A stretch of 64,000 bases of DNA from Brevibacterium yomogidense. Its GTDB lineage: Bacteria; Actinomycetota; Actinomycetes; Actinomycetales; Brevibacteriaceae. Under the pieces are notes generated by a model. It made no database searches. It saw only the letters and a program-made list of their open reading frames with translations, and was not told the origin of the DNA. The stretch covers positions 1-64,000 of the forward strand of contig NZ_FWFF01000005.1 of the NCBI RefSeq assembly GCF_900163715.1, read 5' to 3'. Within the stretch, counting starts at the first letter, position 1. The number at the start of each line of letters is the position of its first letter. Positions 43,784-52,008 of this stretch are shown here, piece by piece. The position numbers were made by a program, and so were the translations under genes.

Positions 43784-45548
43784 GCGTGTCTCCTCTTCCC
43801 GTCCCCGTCGGACCGACGTGCTCGATCCCTGCGAGCTCCGCCGCGATCGCCTCGACGATTCCCGAGGCACTGCGTGCGAAGCGGCCCGCACGATTGTGCA
43901 GTATGACGGCGAGCGCTGCCAAAGCCGCGGCGTCGCCGGCGGGATCGTCCGATTGGTCCTGGAGCAGCCCGGTCGCGAGTGCAGCGCCCACCAGGCCCGC
44001 GAGCACGTCGCCGCTGCCCGCCGTCGCGAGTCCAGGCGGCCCGGGTGTGGGCGCCCAGAGTCGTCCGTCCGGTGCGGCGATGATGGTGCGGTGGCCCTTG
44101 AGCAGGACGACCGCACCGGTCTGTGCGGCCGCGCGGCGGGCCCACCGGACGGGAGCGGATTCGACGTCCTCGCGCTCCAGATCGGACGCCTCGTCGTCGA
44201 TGCGGGTGAGCAGTTCCGTGAGCTCGCCCGCATGTGGAGTGAGCACCGTGCAGGGCGGCAGCGGTGCGGTCGCGACCGCCAGCAGCGCGGGCAGCAGGGC
44301 GAGCGCACCTGCGTCGAGCACGAGAGGCGTCCCCGTGCCGATCGCCTCACTGAGGAACTCCATCATGTCGTGGGGTTCGGGAGCGCCCGAGCCCATCGTC
44401 CACGCCTGGACTCGGCCGGGAACGGTCACAACTTCGGGTGCGCGGGCCACGACCGCGTCCTGCACCGTCCGAGCGCCCTGCACCCTCAGCATGCCGACCC
44501 CGGCATTCACAGCGGCGAGGCTCGTGAGCACCCCGGCGCCCGGGAACTGCTGGGAGCCCGCGATGACGCCCAGCACGCCTCGTGTGTATTTGTGGTCGTG
44601 GGGGCCGGGGCGGGGCCAGTCGCGCAGATCGGCGTCGTCGACGACCCACACCGCCGGGCCCGAGGTCGTGGTCGGCAGAGTCGCCGGCAGGGTCGTGGCC
44701 GGCAGGGTCGCGGCCGGCGGGGTCGCGTCGCTGTCGTGGGAGGGCTGACCTTCGTCAGGTTTCCCAGCGTCATGGGAGGAGCGGAGGTCCAGGCCGAGGT
44801 CGACGAACTCGATGCGCCCGCTCGCCTCCGCCCCGCCGGGCAGGTGGAGGCCCGCCTTCCTCCCGCCGAACGTGACGGTGATGTCAGCGCGCACGTGGAC
44901 GTCCCCGCACTCCCCCGTCGTGGCGTCGACACCGGTGGGGACGTCGACCGCGACGACGACCGGGGAGGTGCTGTGGGAGGTGTAGGTGCTGTGGGAGGAG
45001 AAGGTGCCGTGGGAGGTGGACTGCTGCTGGCGAGACCGGCGGCGAGCCGCCCTCTGCCACGAGTCGATGAGCGTGCTCAGCGGTGGCTCGAGGCGCGGGC
45101 GGGCGCCCGTGCCCAGCAGTCCGTCGAGGACGAGGTCGGCGGCGGCCGCGAGGGCGGCGGTGCCGGCGACGGCCTCGGCGACAGCGGCCTCGGCGGCGGT
45201 GTCGGCAGCAGTGTCAGGGGGCCCGTCCAGCAACCGCGCACCGGCACGGCGAGCGGCCCGCCAGCCCTCCTCGTGGAGGCGGCCCAGGGGTGCGGCGACG
45301 GTGACGTGGGCGCCGCGGTGGGCGAGGTTCGCGGCGGCGAAGAGCGCGTCCCCGCCGTTGTTGCCGGGGCCGGCGAGGACGACGACGCGGGCGCCGGTGA
45401 CTCGGCCGCGAGTGGCCGTGAGCGCGCGGCGGCAGGCGGTGGCGAGCCCCGCAGCGGCCGTGCGCATGAGGGACTCGCCCCGGCCTGCGTCGATGAGCGG
45501 CTGTTCGGCGGCGCGGACTGCGGCGGCGCTGTGGGCGGGGACGGGCAT
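43773..45548 (-). CDS. nnr: Bifunctional NAD(P)HX epimerase / ADP-dependent dehydratase
   Basis: Repairs hydrated NAD(P)H. N-terminal YjeF_N epimerase domain (about 1-260): VVLAGPGNNGGDALFAA. C-terminal ribokinase-like carbohydrate-kinase dehydratase domain (about 310-580): the ATP/ADP-binding GSGDVLAGLVG near the C-terminus, preceded by LTPHAGELTELL. Length 591 aa is slightly long: an Ala/Asp-rich run after the Rossmann domain and a Thr/Leu/Pro repeat insertion near 280-300, encoded by 12-15-bp repeats (44674-44727), separate the domains. TAGTCT ends six bases before the ATG (leaderless), making this the likely promoter of the nnr, alr-tsaE, tsaB and rimI run. Confidence 0.92.
   Translation of the reverse strand: MPVPAHSAAAVRAAEQPLIDAGRGESLMRTAAAGLATACRRALTATRGRVTGARVVVLAGPGNNGGDALFAAANLAHRGAHVTVAAPLGRLHEEGWRAARRAGARLLDGPPDTAADTAAEAAVAEAVAGTAALAAAADLVLDGLLGTGARPRLEPPLSTLIDSWQRAARRRSRQQQSTSHGTFSSHSTYTSHSTSPVVVAVDVPTGVDATTGECGDVHVRADITVTFGGRKAGLHLPGGAEASGRIEFVDLGLDLRSSHDAGKPDEGQPSHDSDATPPAATLPATTLPATLPTTTSGPAVWVVDDADLRDWPRPGPHDHKYTRGVLGVIAGSQQFPGAGVLTSLAAVNAGVGMLRVQGARTVQDAVVARAPEVVTVPGRVQAWTMGSGAPEPHDMMEFLSEAIGTGTPLVLDAGALALLPALLAVATAPLPPCTVLTPHAGELTELLTRIDDEASDLEREDVESAPVRWARRAAAQTGAVVLLKGHRTIIAAPDGRLWAPTPGPPGLATAGSGDVLAGLVGAALATGLLQDQSDDPAGDAAALAALAVILHNRAGRFARSASGIVEAIAAELAGIEHVGPTGTGRGDTHAR
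44674..44727. repeat. 12-15-bp tandem repeats inside nnr
   Basis: Units of the form GGC(A/G)G(A/G)GTCG(T/C)GGCC start at 44674, 44686, 44701 and 44716; in frame, encoding a Thr/Leu/Pro/Ala-type interdomain linker. Confidence 0.8.
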
Positions 45549-45554
45549 GCTCTC

Positions 45555-45560
45555 AGACTA
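45555..45560 (-). promoter_or_regulatory. Predicted -10 (TAGTCT), leaderless start for nnr
   Basis: Ends six bases before the ATG on the minus strand. Confidence 0.55.
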
Positions 45561-45640
45561 GTACCGGGAACCCGGCCCCGGGCACGTCGCGAAGTGCCCC
45601 AGGCACGTCGCGCGGAGCCTCCGCCCGGTCGCACGCAGCC

Positions 45641-46906
45641 TCACGACTGGCCGGCTGCGGCCCTCCGGTCCAGTTCCCGGTGAAGCCTGCGAGCGGCGAG
45701 GTGGGCGAGGAACAGGGACTGGTCCCCCAGGCCGCCGTCGCCGTGACGGGCACGCGGCGAGTGGTTGACCTCCTGAGCGGCGGCGTCGACACCCGGCATC
45801 GCCGCACCCAAGTGGCCGTACGAGCCGGGCACCCGCTGCAGGACGCGGGAGAAGTCCTCGGATCCGGTCCGCGGGTGCGGGACCCGATGCACGTGGTCGT
45901 CGCCGAACAGCTCTGCGAAGGTCTCGAGGAAGAAGTCGGCCTCCCCGTCGTCGTTGACGGTCGCCGGCAGGAGGGTCTCGAACGTGATGTCCGCGCCCAT
46001 TCCGTGCGCCGCGAGGAACGACTGCGCGACGCGGGGCAACTCCTCCTCCGCCCGGGCTGTGGCCTCCGGAGAGAAGGTGCGGACGCTCATCGACAGGTCG
46101 GCCGTCTCCGGGATGATGTTCGGCGCCGTCCCGCCGTGGAACATGCCGACGGTGAGGACGACCGAGTCGAAGATGTTGAAGCGGCGGGTGATGTACTCCT
46201 GGAGCTGGCCGATGAGGGCGGCGCCGGCTTCGATGGGGTCGAGTGCGTTCTCCGGACGAGCCGCATGCCCGCCTCGGCCGCGCACCGTCACGTCGAAGCG
46301 CGAGAACGCGGCCATGTACGGCCCCGGCCGCGTGTACGCGTGTCCGGGCTCCTGATCCGCTGACACGTGCACGCCGTAGGCGCCCACGAGCGGGACTCCG
46401 GCCGCGTCGAGCACACCCTCGTCGATCATCCTCCCCGCGCCGTCGTAGCCCTCCTCCCCCGGCTGGAACATGAAGACCACGTCACCGGGGAGCTGTGCGC
46501 GGTGCGCGTGGAGGAGGTGGACCGCACCGACGAGGCCGGTCGTGTGGAGATCGTGGCCGCACGCGTGCATCGCGCCGTTGTCGGAGGCGAAGTCGAAGCC
46601 CGTCTCCTCGGTGATCGGCAGCGCGTCCATGTCTCCGCGCAGCAGCACTCCCGCGTGCGTCTCCTCCCGCCTGCCGCCGCGCAGCACGACGACCACGGAG
46701 CTCAGCCCCGCACCCGTCGTCACCTCCAGGTCGAGTCCGTCGAGCGCGTCCAGCACCGTGCGCTGCGTGAGCGGCAGGTCCAGACCGACCTCAGGGCTCT
46801 GGTGGAGGGACCGGCGGATCTGCTGGAGCTTAGGCAGGAGGGCATCGGCCTCGGCCGTGGTCGGCAAGGGTGCGGGCGGGTTCGCGGCAGGAGTCGGAAG
46901 GGACAT
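45641..46906 (-). CDS. M20-family amidohydrolase
   Basis: Metal-dependent aminoacylase/carboxypeptidase-like enzyme of 421 aa, probably hydrolysing N-acyl amino acids; substrate unknown. Metal-binding and catalytic segments: HAGVLLRGDMDALPI, ACGHDLHTTGLVGA, FQPGEEGYDGA and, near the C-terminus, TGSEDFSRVLQRVPG. These place it in the M20D/ hippurate-hydrolase-like group. No signal peptide, so cytosolic. The chosen ATG has TACCCT six bases upstream (leaderless); the open frame further left is antisense to nothing but has no start signal. The nnr promoter lies 92 bp beyond its stop. Confidence 0.9.
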   Translation of the reverse strand: MSLPTPAANPPAPLPTTAEADALLPKLQQIRRSLHQSPEVGLDLPLTQRTVLDALDGLDLEVTTGAGLSSVVVVLRGGRREETHAGVLLRGDMDALPITEETGFDFASDNGAMHACGHDLHTTGLVGAVHLLHAHRAQLPGDVVFMFQPGEEGYDGAGRMIDEGVLDAAGVPLVGAYGVHVSADQEPGHAYTRPGPYMAAFSRFDVTVRGRGGHAARPENALDPIEAGAALIGQLQEYITRRFNIFDSVVLTVGMFHGGTAPNIIPETADLSMSVRTFSPEATARAEEELPRVAQSFLAAHGMGADITFETLLPATVNDDGEADFFLETFAELFGDDHVHRVPHPRTGSEDFSRVLQRVPGSYGHLGAAMPGVDAAAQEVNHSPRARHGDGGLGDQSLFLAHLAARRLHRELDRRAAAGQS

Positions 46907-46912
46907 GGCTCC

Positions 46913-46918
46913 AGGGTA
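46913..46918 (-). promoter_or_regulatory. Predicted -10 (TACCCT), leaderless start for amidohydrolase
   Basis: Ends six bases before the ATG on the minus strand. Confidence 0.5.
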
Positions 46919-46995
46919 GCGACGGGCGCGGACTGACGAGTGCGGGCGTCTGGGACAGCGAGCCGCCGCCGAGGTCGTCGCTGGGGTTCGCTGAG

Positions 46996-47526
46996 TCAGT
47001 CCCCACGAGGGCGGCGGGCCGCCTCGCGCTCGGCGCGGCGCGCCTCCCGCGTCGCGCGGGCCATCGTGCGGAACCTCTCCAGCTCCGCGAGGGCCTCCGG
47101 CGAGCCGGGGAGCAGGGGCGCGGGCTGGTCGACCGGCGGCACGATCTTCGCGCCGTCGCCCTCGACCACGACAAACGTGACGGTGCGGTCCGCGTCGTGG
47201 GTGATGGAGAGGTGGACGGTCTCGCCGCCCTTCTGCCGGAAGTGCTCGAGCACCCAGCCGGTCAGCCGGAAGCTGGGCGCTCCGGAGAAGGCGGAGACGA
47301 CCTCGGCCTCCTGCCACGGAATGATCTGCGGCAGCTGGAGCGCCTTGACCAGCGCCTCCTTCGCAGAGAAGCGCGCGGCCAGGGACTCCGCGGACCGGCG
47401 CTTGCCGTTCTTCTTCAGCTGCTCGGCCGGGGTCAGCAGCCGGTCCAGCAGCTCCGGGACGCGCTCGATGTGCTCCGCGAACCGCGGCACGTCCGCGATG
47501 TCGACGCCTACTCCGATGATCGCCAT
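46996..47526 (-). CDS. acpS: Holo-[acyl-carrier-protein] synthase with C-terminal extension
   Basis: Transfers phosphopantetheine from CoA to the acyl carrier protein. GVGVDIADVPRF (Mg-binding Asp), SLAARFSAKEALVKAL (catalytic Glu/Lys) and HLSITHDADRTVTFVV are complete; the core is about 125 residues, the family's usual full length. A further about 50 residues, LELERF-like helical and strongly basic (ARATREARRAEREAARR), are added at the C-terminus and may bind nucleic acid, membrane or a partner; no match recognised. TACCGT ends seven bases before the ATG (leaderless). It is followed by glmS upstream on the same strand, 57 bp apart. Confidence 0.88.
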   Translation of the reverse strand: MAIIGVGVDIADVPRFAEHIERVPELLDRLLTPAEQLKKNGKRRSAESLAARFSAKEALVKALQLPQIIPWQEAEVVSAFSGAPSFRLTGWVLEHFRQKGGETVHLSITHDADRTVTFVVVEGDGAKIVPPVDQPAPLLPGSPEALAELERFRTMARATREARRAEREAARRPRGD

Positions 47527-47533
47527 GTCACCG

Positions 47534-47539
47534 ACGGTA
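47534..47539 (-). promoter_or_regulatory. Predicted -10 (TACCGT), leaderless start for acpS
   Basis: Ends seven bases before the ATG on the minus strand, between glmS and acpS. Confidence 0.5.
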
Positions 47540-47583
47540 GCCGATCGCGCGCGTGCGCCGCGCACGCGCGGACCGGACCGCGC

Positions 47584-49458
47584 TCACTCCACGGTGACGG
47601 ACTTCGCCAGGTTGCGCGGCTGGTCGACGTCGAGGTCCTTCGCCGTCGCGAGCTCCATCGCGAAGATCTGCAGCGGCACGGTGGCGAGCAGCGGAGCCAG
47701 CAGCGTCGTCGTCTCCGGGACGTAGAAGACCTCGGAGGCGAACTCCTCGACCTCCGTCTCCCCCTCCTCGGCGATGACGACCGCGTTCGCCCCGCGGGCG
47801 CGCACCTCCTGGATGTTCGACAGCACCTTCGCGTGCAGCGAGTCGCGGCCACGGCTCGACGGAACGACGATGATGACCATCTGCCCCTCGTCGATGAGCG
47901 CGATCGGACCGTGCTTGAGCTCGCCGGCGGCGAAGCCCTCCGCGTGGATGTACGCGAGCTCCTTGAGCTTGAGCGCACCCTCCATCGCGACCGGGTAGCC
48001 GACGTGGCGTCCCAGGAAGAGCACCGACTGCTCATCCTTGTGCCGGATCGCGAAATCCGTGATCTGCTGCTTCGTCCCCTCGAGGATCCGCTCGATCTTG
48101 CCGGGGATCGTCTCCAGCTCGGACAGGATCAGCTGGATCTCGTCGTTGTACTTGTTCCCCCGCAGCTGGGCGAGGTAGAGGCCCAGCAGGTAGCAGGCGA
48201 CGACCTGCGACAGGAACGCCTTCGTCGAGGCGACGGCGATCTCCGGGCCAGCGTGCGTGTAGAGCACGCCGTCGGATTCGCGCGGGATCGTGGAGCCGAA
48301 TGTGTTGCAGATGGCGATGACCTTCGCGCCCTGCTCCCGCGCGTGGCGCACGGCCATGACGGTGTCCATCGTCTCGCCGGACTGGGAGATGGCCACCACG
48401 AGCGTCTTCTCCGTCACGACCGGATCGCGGTAGCGGAACTCGTGCGCCAGCTCGACTTCGGTGGGGATGCGGCACCAGTGCTCGATCGCGTACTTCGCGA
48501 CCTGCCCCGCGTATGCCGCGGTGCCGCACGCGATGACGACGATCTTGTCGACGGATTTGAGGATCGTCTCGTCGATGGTCATCTCCGACAGCTGGAGACG
48601 TCCGTCCAGTCCGAAGCGCCCCCGCAGGGTGTCCGCGACCGCCTGCGGCTGGTCGTGGATCTCCTTGTCCATGAAGGAGGGGAAGCCGCCCTTCTCCGCG
48701 GTCGCAGGGTCCCAGTCGACCTCGAACGGCTCACCCTCGACAGGGGCGCCTGCCGCGTCGATGATCCGCACCTGCTCCGGTGTGATCGTCACGATCTGGT
48801 TCTGGCCGATCTCCACGGCTCTGCGCGTGTAGTCGATGAAGGCGGCGACGTCGGAGCCCAGGAAGTTCTCGCCCTCGCCCAGTCCGATGACCAGGGGCGA
48901 GTTGAGGCGGGCCGCGACGACGGTGTCCGGGGCGTCCGCGTGCACGGCCAGCAGGGTGAAGGCACCCTCGAGCTCGCCGACCGTCACGCGCATGGCCTCG
49001 GTCATGTCACCGGTCGCACGGTAGTTCTTGGCCAGCTGGTGGGCGGCGACCTCGGTGTCCGTCTCCGAGGAGAACTCGACGCCGTCGGCCACGAGGTCCC
49101 GCTTGAGCTGCGCGAAATTCTCGATGATGCCGTTGTGGATGAGAGCGAGCCTGCCACCGTCCGCGAGGTGCGGGTGGGCGTTGTCGTCCGACGGTCCGCC
49201 GTGTGTGGCCCAGCGGGTGTGCCCGATGCCGGTCCGAGCGTCGGGGAGTGGATCGTCCGTCACCGCATCGAGGAGATTCGCGAGCTTGCCTGCGCGCTTG
49301 CGCGCCGCGAGCTCACCCCCTTCAGTGACGACTGCCACGCCCGCGGAGTCGTATCCGCGGTACTCGAGCCTTCCCAGGCCCTGCAGCAGGACGTCGAGAG
49401 CGAGGTGGTCAGCGCTGTTCGCAGCGGCCGACGAGACGTATCCGACGATTCCACACAT
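47584..49458 (-). CDS. glmS: Glutamine-fructose-6-phosphate aminotransferase (isomerizing)
   Basis: First committed step of UDP-GlcNAc synthesis, making glucosamine-6-phosphate. Class II glutamine amidotransferase domain begins with the catalytic Cys2 (MCGIVGYV) and has GHTRWATHG; two SIS isomerase domains follow, with SGETMDTV and the C-terminal DVDQPRNLAKSVTVE. Length 624 aa is normal. The ATG is fixed by Cys2, and TACGCT ends seven bases upstream (leaderless), so there is no room for a glmS ribozyme, which Firmicutes carry. It works with glmM, encoded about 5.6 kb away. Confidence 0.97.
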   Translation of the reverse strand: MCGIVGYVSSAAANSADHLALDVLLQGLGRLEYRGYDSAGVAVVTEGGELAARKRAGKLANLLDAVTDDPLPDARTGIGHTRWATHGGPSDDNAHPHLADGGRLALIHNGIIENFAQLKRDLVADGVEFSSETDTEVAAHQLAKNYRATGDMTEAMRVTVGELEGAFTLLAVHADAPDTVVAARLNSPLVIGLGEGENFLGSDVAAFIDYTRRAVEIGQNQIVTITPEQVRIIDAAGAPVEGEPFEVDWDPATAEKGGFPSFMDKEIHDQPQAVADTLRGRFGLDGRLQLSEMTIDETILKSVDKIVVIACGTAAYAGQVAKYAIEHWCRIPTEVELAHEFRYRDPVVTEKTLVVAISQSGETMDTVMAVRHAREQGAKVIAICNTFGSTIPRESDGVLYTHAGPEIAVASTKAFLSQVVACYLLGLYLAQLRGNKYNDEIQLILSELETIPGKIERILEGTKQQITDFAIRHKDEQSVLFLGRHVGYPVAMEGALKLKELAYIHAEGFAAGELKHGPIALIDEGQMVIIVVPSSRGRDSLHAKVLSNIQEVRARGANAVVIAEEGETEVEEFASEVFYVPETTTLLAPLLATVPLQIFAMELATAKDLDVDQPRNLAKSVTVE

Positions 49459-49465
49459 GGGGAAA

Positions 49466-49471
49466 AGCGTA
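49466..49471 (-). promoter_or_regulatory. Predicted -10 (TACGCT), leaderless start for glmS
   Basis: Ends seven bases before the glmS ATG; because Cys2 fixes the start codon, this is one of the best-supported leaderless cases. Confidence 0.65.
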
Positions 49472-49557
49472 GCGGTCCGAGGCCGCGGCTCTCTGCATTC
49501 CACAGCCTGTCACCCCGGATCCGAAGAGAAATCGCAGTTTTCTCGTCTGTCTGGTCG

Positions 49558-50523
49558 TCACGGCTGCGCCGGCTTCGGGATGAGCCGTGGGATGAGGACG
49601 ATGAGGGCCACCATGACGAGCAGCTCGATGAGGGTTTGGGTGACGACCACAGAGGCTGCGAGATCGAACTCCGCGGGCAGGGCGAGGACGAGCGGCAGCA
49701 CGACGAGGGAGTTCCGCGTCGCACCGCTGAACACGACCGCGCGCCGGCCGGCTGGGTCGACACCGCCCAGCCGTCCGGCGGCCATGCCGATCGGCACCAT
49801 GACCGCGGCGAAGAGGAGGAAGACCGGGACCACTCTCAGCAGTGAGCCCAGCTGCGCGCCGACGTCCGCGACCTGGGCGGCGACCACGACCGCGAGGGTG
49901 ATGACCATGAGCGGCACCATCGCGCTCGATCCGACCTGCTCCACGACTCGTCCAGCGCGTGTCCGGTGCGCGGCGGCCTGTGTGAGAGCGGCCGCGGCGA
50001 GCGGGAGAACGATGATGAGGACGAACGCCTCGAGGAAAGGCGCGAATTCGACGGCGGAGACGAACTCGGCGCCGACGAACAGCCAGAGGTAGAGCGGGAG
50101 CAGCAGCATCTGGGCGAGCATCAGCAGGGGTGTGGCGGCCAGCAGGCGCTCCTCGTCTCCGCCGACCAGCCCGGTGAACACGATGACGTAGTCGATGCAG
50201 GGCGTCAGCAGCACGAACAGCACACCGACCAGCAGGACCTGATCATCGGCCACGATCCGCGACAGCAGCCACACCACCATCGGCACCACGACGAAGTTCA
50301 CCCCCAGGATGGTCGCGAGGAAGCGCCAGTCGCGGAAGGCCTGTCCGATCCTGTCGAAGGGGATGGCGAGGAACGTGGTGTAGAGCAGCAGCGCCAGCAC
50401 CGGGAGGATCACCGCCGCGGCCGGACCCGCGAGGGCAGGCGCGAGCAGCCCGATGAGCGCGCCGATCGCCAGGCCCGCAAGATACAGCGATATCTGCCGG
50501 TCCTCCATCCACTGGACGATCAC
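49558..50523 (-). CDS. ACR3/bile-acid-symporter-superfamily transporter
   Basis: Integral membrane carrier of 321 aa with about ten hydrophobic segments, resembling ACR3-type arsenite permeases and the BASS superfamily. VLLTPCIDYVIVFTGLVGGD contains a Cys in a position like the conserved ACR3 cysteine, and GATRNSLVVLPLVLALP is typical of this branch. It is the last gene of a TetR-regulated operon with two SMR proteins; no arsenate reductase or ArsR-type gene is adjacent, so arsenite as substrate is uncertain. GTG start overlaps the SMR gene stop by four bases; an ATG five codons in is an alternative. Confidence 0.82.
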   Translation of the reverse strand: MIVQWMEDRQISLYLAGLAIGALIGLLAPALAGPAAAVILPVLALLLYTTFLAIPFDRIGQAFRDWRFLATILGVNFVVVPMVVWLLSRIVADDQVLLVGVLFVLLTPCIDYVIVFTGLVGGDEERLLAATPLLMLAQMLLLPLYLWLFVGAEFVSAVEFAPFLEAFVLIIVLPLAAAALTQAAAHRTRAGRVVEQVGSSAMVPLMVITLAVVVAAQVADVGAQLGSLLRVVPVFLLFAAVMVPIGMAAGRLGGVDPAGRRAVVFSGATRNSLVVLPLVLALPAEFDLAASVVVTQTLIELLVMVALIVLIPRLIPKPAQP

Positions 50524-50840
50524 GCCGCCCCGGTCTCCACCAACAGCACGCCGCCCACGATGAGCACGATGCCCAACCCGCTCAGCCAGGTGAAGGGCTC
50601 CTTGAAGAGCACCCGGCCCAGCACGGCGGTGACGGAGACGCCCACCGCCGACCAGATGCCGTAGGCGACGCCGAGCGGCATGCCCTGAGCGAGGACGAGC
50701 GCCAGCAGGGAGAACGCCCCCGTATAGAAGACGCCGACGGCGATGTACCAGAGCCGCGAGTCATGGGATCCCATCCGCAGGGCGAGGGTGCCTAAGACCT
50801 CGAGCACGATCGCACCCGCCAGCAGCAGCCACGCCGTCAT
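50520..50840 (-). CDS. Small multidrug resistance (SMR) protein, second subunit
   Basis: Four-helix SMR transporter of 106 aa. The proton/substrate-coupling glutamate Glu14 is in VLEVLGT of helix 1, and GVAYGIWSAVGVSVTAVLG in helix 3 is the family GxxYxxWxGxG-like motif. Pairs of unlike SMR proteins such as EbrAB and YkkCD act as heterodimers; the ATGA overlap with the upstream SMR gene supports that. Likely substrates are cationic lipophilic compounds or guanidinium-like metabolites; not decidable. Confidence 0.92.
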   Translation of the reverse strand: MTAWLLLAGAIVLEVLGTLALRMGSHDSRLWYIAVGVFYTGAFSLLALVLAQGMPLGVAYGIWSAVGVSVTAVLGRVLFKEPFTWLSGLGIVLIVGGVLLVETGAA

Positions 50841-51262
50841 ACGTCGACCACCTGCCGCCGCGGCTCCGGCCCTGGTGGTTCCTGCCCTGGTGGTTCCTGC
50901 CCTGGTGTCTGCTGCCCTCGCCCCGTCGCAGGCAGGGAGCTTCCCAGCTCGACGCACAGCACACCGACCGCGATCAGCACGATGCCGACCCCCATGACCG
51001 GGGTGAAGGGCTCCGCGAAGACGACTGCCGACAGGACCGCGGTCAGTGCGACGCCGGCAGCGGCCCAGGCGCCGTACGCGACGCCCAGAGGCATGCCCAT
51101 CCGCAGCGCCTGCGCAAGCAGGACGAATGCGCCCGCGTACGCCGTACCGGTCAGTAGGAACAGCCACGGGGCCTCGAGCGCGGCCTTCATCGACAACGAC
51201 CCGCCGACCTCCAGGATCACGGCGAAGGCCAGAGCGATCCAGGCGCGCGTGCGGGCACTCAC
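50837..51262 (-). CDS. Small multidrug resistance (SMR) protein, first subunit
   Basis: SMR transporter of 141 aa, longer than the usual 105-110. Glu18 in VILEVGGS is the coupling glutamate; GVAYGAWAAAGVALTAVLS is the helix 3 motif. The extra about 35 residues are a cytoplasmic Pro/Gly/Gln/Glu tail (GQEPPGQEPPGPEP) from three 15-bp repeats. GTG start overlaps the TetR gene by four bases (GTGA), and its stop overlaps the second SMR gene, suggesting balanced production of both subunits. Confidence 0.92.
   Translation of the reverse strand: MSARTRAWIALAFAVILEVGGSLSMKAALEAPWLFLLTGTAYAGAFVLLAQALRMGMPLGVAYGAWAAAGVALTAVLSAVVFAEPFTPVMGVGIVLIAVGVLCVELGSSLPATGRGQQTPGQEPPGQEPPGPEPRRQVVDV
50870..50914. 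repeat. Three 15-bp tandem repeats in SMR gene 3' end
   Basis: CCCTGGTGGTTCCTG at 50870-50884 and 50885-50899, then a diverged copy at 50900-50914; in frame, encoding the PPGQE tail. Confidence 0.85.
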
Positions 51263-51834
51263 CGGTCCCCCGTGCGGCTCTGCTCGTGAGTGGGGCCCCG
51301 CTCGTGGGTGGGACTCTGCGATGCACGGGTGAGGCTCAGCGCCACGTCCAGGACCTCTGCCAGATCCTCGCGGGAGAAGGAGACGACTCCCAGTGCGCGG
51401 TCGAACCAGGCGCCGTCTGCGGCGAGACGTGCCGCGCGGTAGCGAGCCCGATCCGACGGCGACGCATCGATGACCTCGCCCATCCAGGGCGAGAGCGTGC
51501 TGTCCCAGAGCGCGACGAGCTGTCCGGACAGCTTCGCGTCGGACAGCAGTGCGAGGTCGCTCGCGTCGATGTCCTCGGTCATCGTGTATCGGATGTACGC
51601 ACGCAGGCGCTCCACCGGCGACGGGGACTCCCCCGCGTACCGCTTCAGTCCGTCCAGCCAGCGCAGGGCGACGTGCTCCACCACCGCGACGGCGAGCGCC
51701 TCCTTCGTCCGGAAATGGTGGACGAGGCCGGGCTTCGTGAGGCCGACCTGCGCGGCGACGGAGTCGAGGGTCAGCGGCTCCCTGCGGCGCAGCACGGCCT
51801 GCGCTCCTTCGAGGATCTCACTCTTGGTCGACAC
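51259..51834 (-). CDS. TetR-family regulator of the SMR/ACR3 operon
   Basis: TetR-type repressor of 191 aa. The HTH is at about 20-45: LTLDSVAAQVGLTKPGLVHHFRTKEAL. The remaining helices form the ligand-binding and dimer region with no recognisable ligand signature. C-terminus has a repeated PTHERGPTHEQ. GTG start with TAGGTT six bases upstream (leaderless) and a palindrome overlapping the promoter, so it should repress itself and the three transporter genes that overlap it in series. Divergent from coaA, 175 bp away. Confidence 0.9.
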   Translation of the reverse strand: MSTKSEILEGAQAVLRRREPLTLDSVAAQVGLTKPGLVHHFRTKEALAVAVVEHVALRWLDGLKRYAGESPSPVERLRAYIRYTMTEDIDASDLALLSDAKLSGQLVALWDSTLSPWMGEVIDASPSDRARYRAARLAADGAWFDRALGVVSFSREDLAEVLDVALSLTRASQSPTHERGPTHEQSRTGDR

Positions 51835-51840
51835 AGCACG

Positions 51841-51859
51841 AACCTACCATATGTATGGT
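51841..51859 (-). promoter_or_regulatory. TetR operon promoter and operator, leaderless
   Basis: TAGGTT (51841-51846 on the minus strand) ends six bases before the GTG. It abuts a 14-bp perfect palindrome ACCATATGTATGGT (51846-51859) in the promoter spacer. Confidence 0.7.
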
Positions 51860-52008
51860 TAAGCAGAAGACCCTGGTCAGGCGTCATGTGGCGTGCAGCA
51901 CCGCTGACATTCGGATCGGCTCGGATCCTCGCACTGTGAGCTGAGCCGGTCGTCTCATCCCCCACCCGGGAGACGTGCCTCACGTCCGACCGTGGAACAA
52001 TCGTGGCC

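Noticed and set aside
43784-44350. N-terminal extension of the alr-tsaE fusion
   Set aside because: Lies in another frame of nnr, Arg/Ser-rich; the ATG at 43783 has a ribosome binding site and begins the racemase fold.
49459-49557. glmS ribozyme/riboswitch
   Set aside because: The predicted promoter leaves essentially no leader before the glmS ATG, and the ribozyme is a Firmicutes feature.
46870-49845. 991-codon plus-strand open frame
   Set aside because: Antisense to acpS and glmS, both unmistakable; Arg/Asp/Leu composition of a shadow frame.
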